From the NCBI GenBank assembly GCA_900095095.1, contig FMBT01000135.1, positions 1-47,762 of the forward strand: a stretch of 47,762 nt of DNA, written 5' to 3'. The stretch's first letter is position 1. Every line of letters begins with the position of its first letter. Positions 45,371-47,762 of this stretch are shown here, in pieces. A program made the position numbers and the translations under genes. Source of the stretch: Fragilariopsis cylindrus CCMP1102. Its lineage: Eukaryota; Bacillariophyta; Bacillariophyceae; Bacillariales; Bacillariaceae. Below the pieces are notes generated by a model. It saw only the letters and a list, made by a program, of their open reading frames with translations. It did not search any database and had not been told where the DNA came from.

Positions 45371-45411
45371 CAACGCTATCAACGCGACGGCGTTGATGGG
45401 GGATAGCGTTG
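45371..45411. repeat. Nested inverted repeat (hairpin)
   Basis: CAACGCTATC (45371-45380) is the exact reverse complement of GATAGCGTTG (45402-45411). Between and overlapping them, ATCAACGC (45378-45385) pairs with GCGTTGAT (45390-45397) around a GACG loop. A further CCAACGCTAGTTGG follows at about 45418-45431. Confidence 0.8.
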
Positions 45412-45851
45412 CGTAGACCAACGCTAGTTGGCAATCACTAAAAATACTGCCTATGCGTTTTTTGCGAGTTATCCCACGATTCAAAAATTACGAAGAAGCT
45501 TTCTGTGGTTCTCTTTTGCTGTCAAGAAAACAATATCCGATACAAAAACAACTAAAACAATGATATCTTTTCCAATAAATAATGCCTGAGAAGGATCGAA
45601 TCAATCAAAAAAATCTTCTCCTACTAAACATTATTAGAAAAAAACTAAACTGCCCGCATTATGTGTAACACGTACGGTATCAATGTTACCAAGTGAAAGT
45701 TAAAAGACGAAAGACACAGCAGAAGAGCCACCCCATACTTTATTCATCGACAAATACTAATAACACAACTCAATAGCAGAGCATTACGTTGCGTTACTGT
45801 ATACACATATCGACTCTCCTTGTAGTTTTTATTTTCACCAACTGTGTACAA

Positions 45852-45873
45852 CCCCCCCCCCCCCCCCCCCCCC
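45852..45873. repeat. 22-base poly-C run
   Basis: An uninterrupted run of 22 C, ending 22 bp before the ATG at 45896. By far the longest homopolymer in the window; its exact length is unreliable. Confidence 0.9.
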
Positions 45874-45895
45874 AAATTAAGTATCAAAAGATAAG

Positions 45896-46356
45896 ATGGT
45901 CTCGAGAGGTCGCAAAAGATACTTAAATCAGCAGCATCAGCGGTGGCAGCAGCAGCAGCAGTACGCGTGCATCAACAGCAACTGCCAACCTGCTGTCTAT
46001 ATTAACTTCAGCAACAATCACCATAATAATAACAACAATATCCCGTCATTATCGCCATCGCCATCATATATTTCAATAACAATCAGCAACAATACTACGA
46101 TTGGACAATGTCCGTATGTTCGACGAACTATGGTGATAATGATAGCAATTCGGGTTGGGAAGACGTTGACCATAATCAAAAGTATGACAATAATACTCAT
46201 CATCTACAACATCAACAAGTACGGCAACCACAAGGACAATCACAATCATCGCAACAAGACATCTATTACCAACAGCAACCGTCATCATCACCGTACGGAG
46301 TCATTAAAAATATTAAAAGTGGCAAAGACGACAATGATGGAGGTTGGGTAGACTAA
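45896..46356 (+). CDS. Gln/Asn-rich protein, one frame change
   Basis: Unrecognised. It starts MVSRGRKRYLNQQHQRWQQQ at 45896, a basic then Gln-rich N-terminus. CINSNCQPAVYINFSNNHHN follows, then an Asn run. After a minus-one change near 46060-46075 it reads YFNNNQQQYYDWTMSVCSTN, YGDNDSNSGWEDVDHNQKY, HHLQHQQVRQPQGQSQSSQQ and SPYGVIKNIKSGKDDNDGGW, stopping at 46356. The composition is prion-like (Q, N, Y, S). No membrane helix or signal. The second frame has a sensible stop and balanced residues, while the first frame past 46070 turns into Ile/Thr/His noise, which supports the join. Confidence 0.5.
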
Positions 46357-46467
46357 AATAAATTAGATATTCTGTATGTAAAATAGTAAATGGTCTATAC
46401 TGTACTATGTAGTATCTTCTTTCTATTTACAATTTTATATACAGTACCGACAGTACTACATTGTATT

Positions 46468-47762
46468 CTATAAAATACTAGCTATTGATACGTATGCACC
46501 ACCAATACCTAAAATACCACCAATAATCATCATAAGATAGGCATACTTCACTTCCCGTTCTGTTTCTTTATTCATATGACAACAACAATTTGTAACTAAT
46601 GATATGAACATAATAGGTGGGAATATATATATTATCAAAGTACTCATTGTTGCACCACTAAAACTCAATACAAATGTTAAATTGTTTACATATATAGCCA
46701 ATACCGTAACGAATGATAACAAAACAACCGTAACAACATTCGATTCTAATTGACTAACAGTTGGGGTTGTTGCTGTTGCTGTTGATGATTGTTTTGGTTT
46801 TATTAATGCTAATAATCCATCCCTACCACCATGGAATAATAATGGGTAGGCAAAAATAACTGATACTGCTACACCAAATCGTGCTATTGTTGCTAATGGA
46901 TCACGATAGGAATAATTATCAAGGATGAATCCTAATGAATTCTGACCAAATGTTAAAAAACCAAGTGATGAAACGATTGTGTATGTAATAGCTGCTAATA
47001 AAAACCAGTCGTAACAACGATATTAAATCGTCCTGTTGTATGATCCTTTAATTCATAATAATATTTGGGTGCATTTAATGAGCAACATACCCAGTTGATA
47101 GGATAGAAATCAATGTAAGTGATTTCAATGATGTAAAAAATGATATTGCACCATCTTCCTCCTCTTCACTAATTGTACTGCTGGTATCATTCTCATTGTA
47201 AAACTTGGACGTTGTTCTGATGATAAATCGTTATAATATGAAGTTGGTCCATTATCAGCAGCATTATTCATACTACCTTCAGGTGTGTATGTTCCATCAA
47301 AATATCGAATTGCCATGGTTGAAATTGTAACTAATGTCCCCAATGTACCGATTGCACTGAAAATTGATAACGAACCTAACCGTTGTGACAAACATAATGG
47401 AAATAATATCAAAACTGTTACAGTTATTAAAACAACTTCAGACGATATATCATAATGTGTGTCACTGCTCCTATCGCTACCCATAAATGATGATATTACG
47501 TATCTAACAAGGGGGGTACACGTTGAAGCAATAATAATTGAAAAACTCCATGTTCCTAATAATGCTTTACCAAACACGACACAATCCACAAAGAATTGAT
47601 ACTTCGGTGAATGTACCCGTGAAATTGTTTGTTCCCATGCCATCGAATAGGTATGACTTTTTGTGATGGCACATATTCGTCCCAATAATGAAAAACTGAA
47701 GGCATTTGCTAATCCCATAATAATAATCACAAAGAATGCCGGCAATAATGCAGTGGGTGTAT
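46468..47762 (-). CDS. Amino-acid transporter (Aa_trans/AVT family), 5' end outside the window
   Basis: A multi-pass amino acid/auxin permease family member, cut at its N-terminal side by the window end, where it reads TPTALLPAFFVIIIMGLANA, FSFSLLGRICAITKSHTYS. Further on: VDCVVFGKALLGTWSFSIII, SEVVLITVTVLILFPLCLSQ and SLSIFSAIGTLGTLVTISTM. After minus-one changes near 47180, 47085 and 47010 it continues SEEEEDGAISFFTSLKSLTL, NAPKYYYELKDHTTGRFNIV, a block typical of the family, and LAAITYTIVSSLGFLTFGQN. The last frame holds FVTVLAIYVNNLTFVLSFSG and LMMIIGGILGIGGAYVSIAS to the stop at 46468. The NAPKYYYEL block and GFLTFG are the strongest marks. The membrane (plasma or vacuolar) is not decidable. 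Confidence 0.82.

Larger units (their letters stand above)
44992..45895. other. Intergenic: hairpin and poly-C tract
   Basis: Divergent region between the zinc-finger gene (-) and the Gln/Asn-rich gene (+). It holds a GC-richer nested hairpin at 45371-45411 and a 22-base C run at 45852-45873. No gene. A long plus-strand frame covering 44492-45247 is antisense to the zinc fingers and rejected. Confidence 0.55.

Noticed and set aside
45371..45411. CRISPR-like or tRNA structure
   Set aside because: Only one inverted repeat unit, no spacer array, and no cloverleaf with a T-loop or anticodon arm.
743..47200. Genome-wide programmed -1 frameshifting or an altered genetic code
   Set aside because: No common slippery site plus structure is visible, intact genes use all three stops normally, and missing bases in homopolymers explain the pattern.

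Overview
The window is nuclear DNA of a photosynthetic eukaryote, most likely a diatom or a close ochrophyte relative. The evidence is: GT-AG introns of about 100-280 nt; presequences that end in an aromatic motif after a signal peptide (..CNA|FQ at 10.1 kb, ..MGF at 17.2 kb), the pattern of secondary-plastid import; a secreted protein with a ShK-like Cys domain and (S/A)PS-rich linker repeats; a three-copy helicase-associated (HA) repeat protein; and a plastid DUF1823 protein. The DNA is AT-rich and full of trinucleotide runs that encode Asn, Gln, Asp, Ser and His tracts. I see no rRNA, tRNA, CRISPR array, viral genome or recognisable complete transposon.

Layout. 0.7-6.2 kb: a frame-disrupted 2OG-Fe(II) oxygenase (+), an unidentified gene with an in-frame stop (-), a small one-TM protein (-) and a secreted Asl1-like glycosyl hydrolase (-). 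7.3-13.4 kb: HA-repeat protein (-), plastid DUF1823 protein (+), and an MFS transporter (-) whose short first exon was recovered here. 14.4-21.1 kb: F-box-like protein (+), plastid phosphatidate cytidylyltransferase (-), Pro/Thr-rich tail-anchored protein (+), membrane protein with two C-terminal SAP motifs (-). 21.1-24.2 kb is a 3 kb gene desert. 24.2-34 kb: NRT2 nitrate transporter (+), type II membrane SGNH esterase (+), Tas-like aldo/keto reductase (-), DXD sugar transferase (-). 34.4-42.9 kb: three probably chromatin-linked genes side by side, namely a PWWP-like protein (+), a PDZ + tesmin/TSO1 CXC protein with four exons (+) and a MORC-like GHKL ATPase (-). 44.4-47.8 kb: C2H2 zinc-finger protein (-), Gln/Asn-rich protein (+), and an amino-acid transporter cut by the window end (-).

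Two results shape all the annotation. First, 15 of the 20 protein genes change reading frame at one or more places where homology or composition continues in a neighbouring frame. Nearly all changes have the same sign (one base missing), and several fall in short homopolymers. Under-called homopolymers in the consensus explain this best, so these genes are annotated as genes with probable sequence errors and not as pseudogenes. Second, several real genes cover two to seven separate open frames, and reading them together recovers domains that no single frame shows.

Functionally this looks like an ordinary mixture: nitrate and amino-acid uptake, plastid lipid synthesis, cell-surface sugar chemistry and nuclear or chromatin proteins. 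The most distinctive items are the CXC-domain gene, whose two CXC repeats are cut by introns at the same codon (one intron being GC-AG) and which also carries a PDZ-like domain; the MORC neighbour facing it; and a perfect 46-bp palindrome upstream of the aldo/keto reductase.
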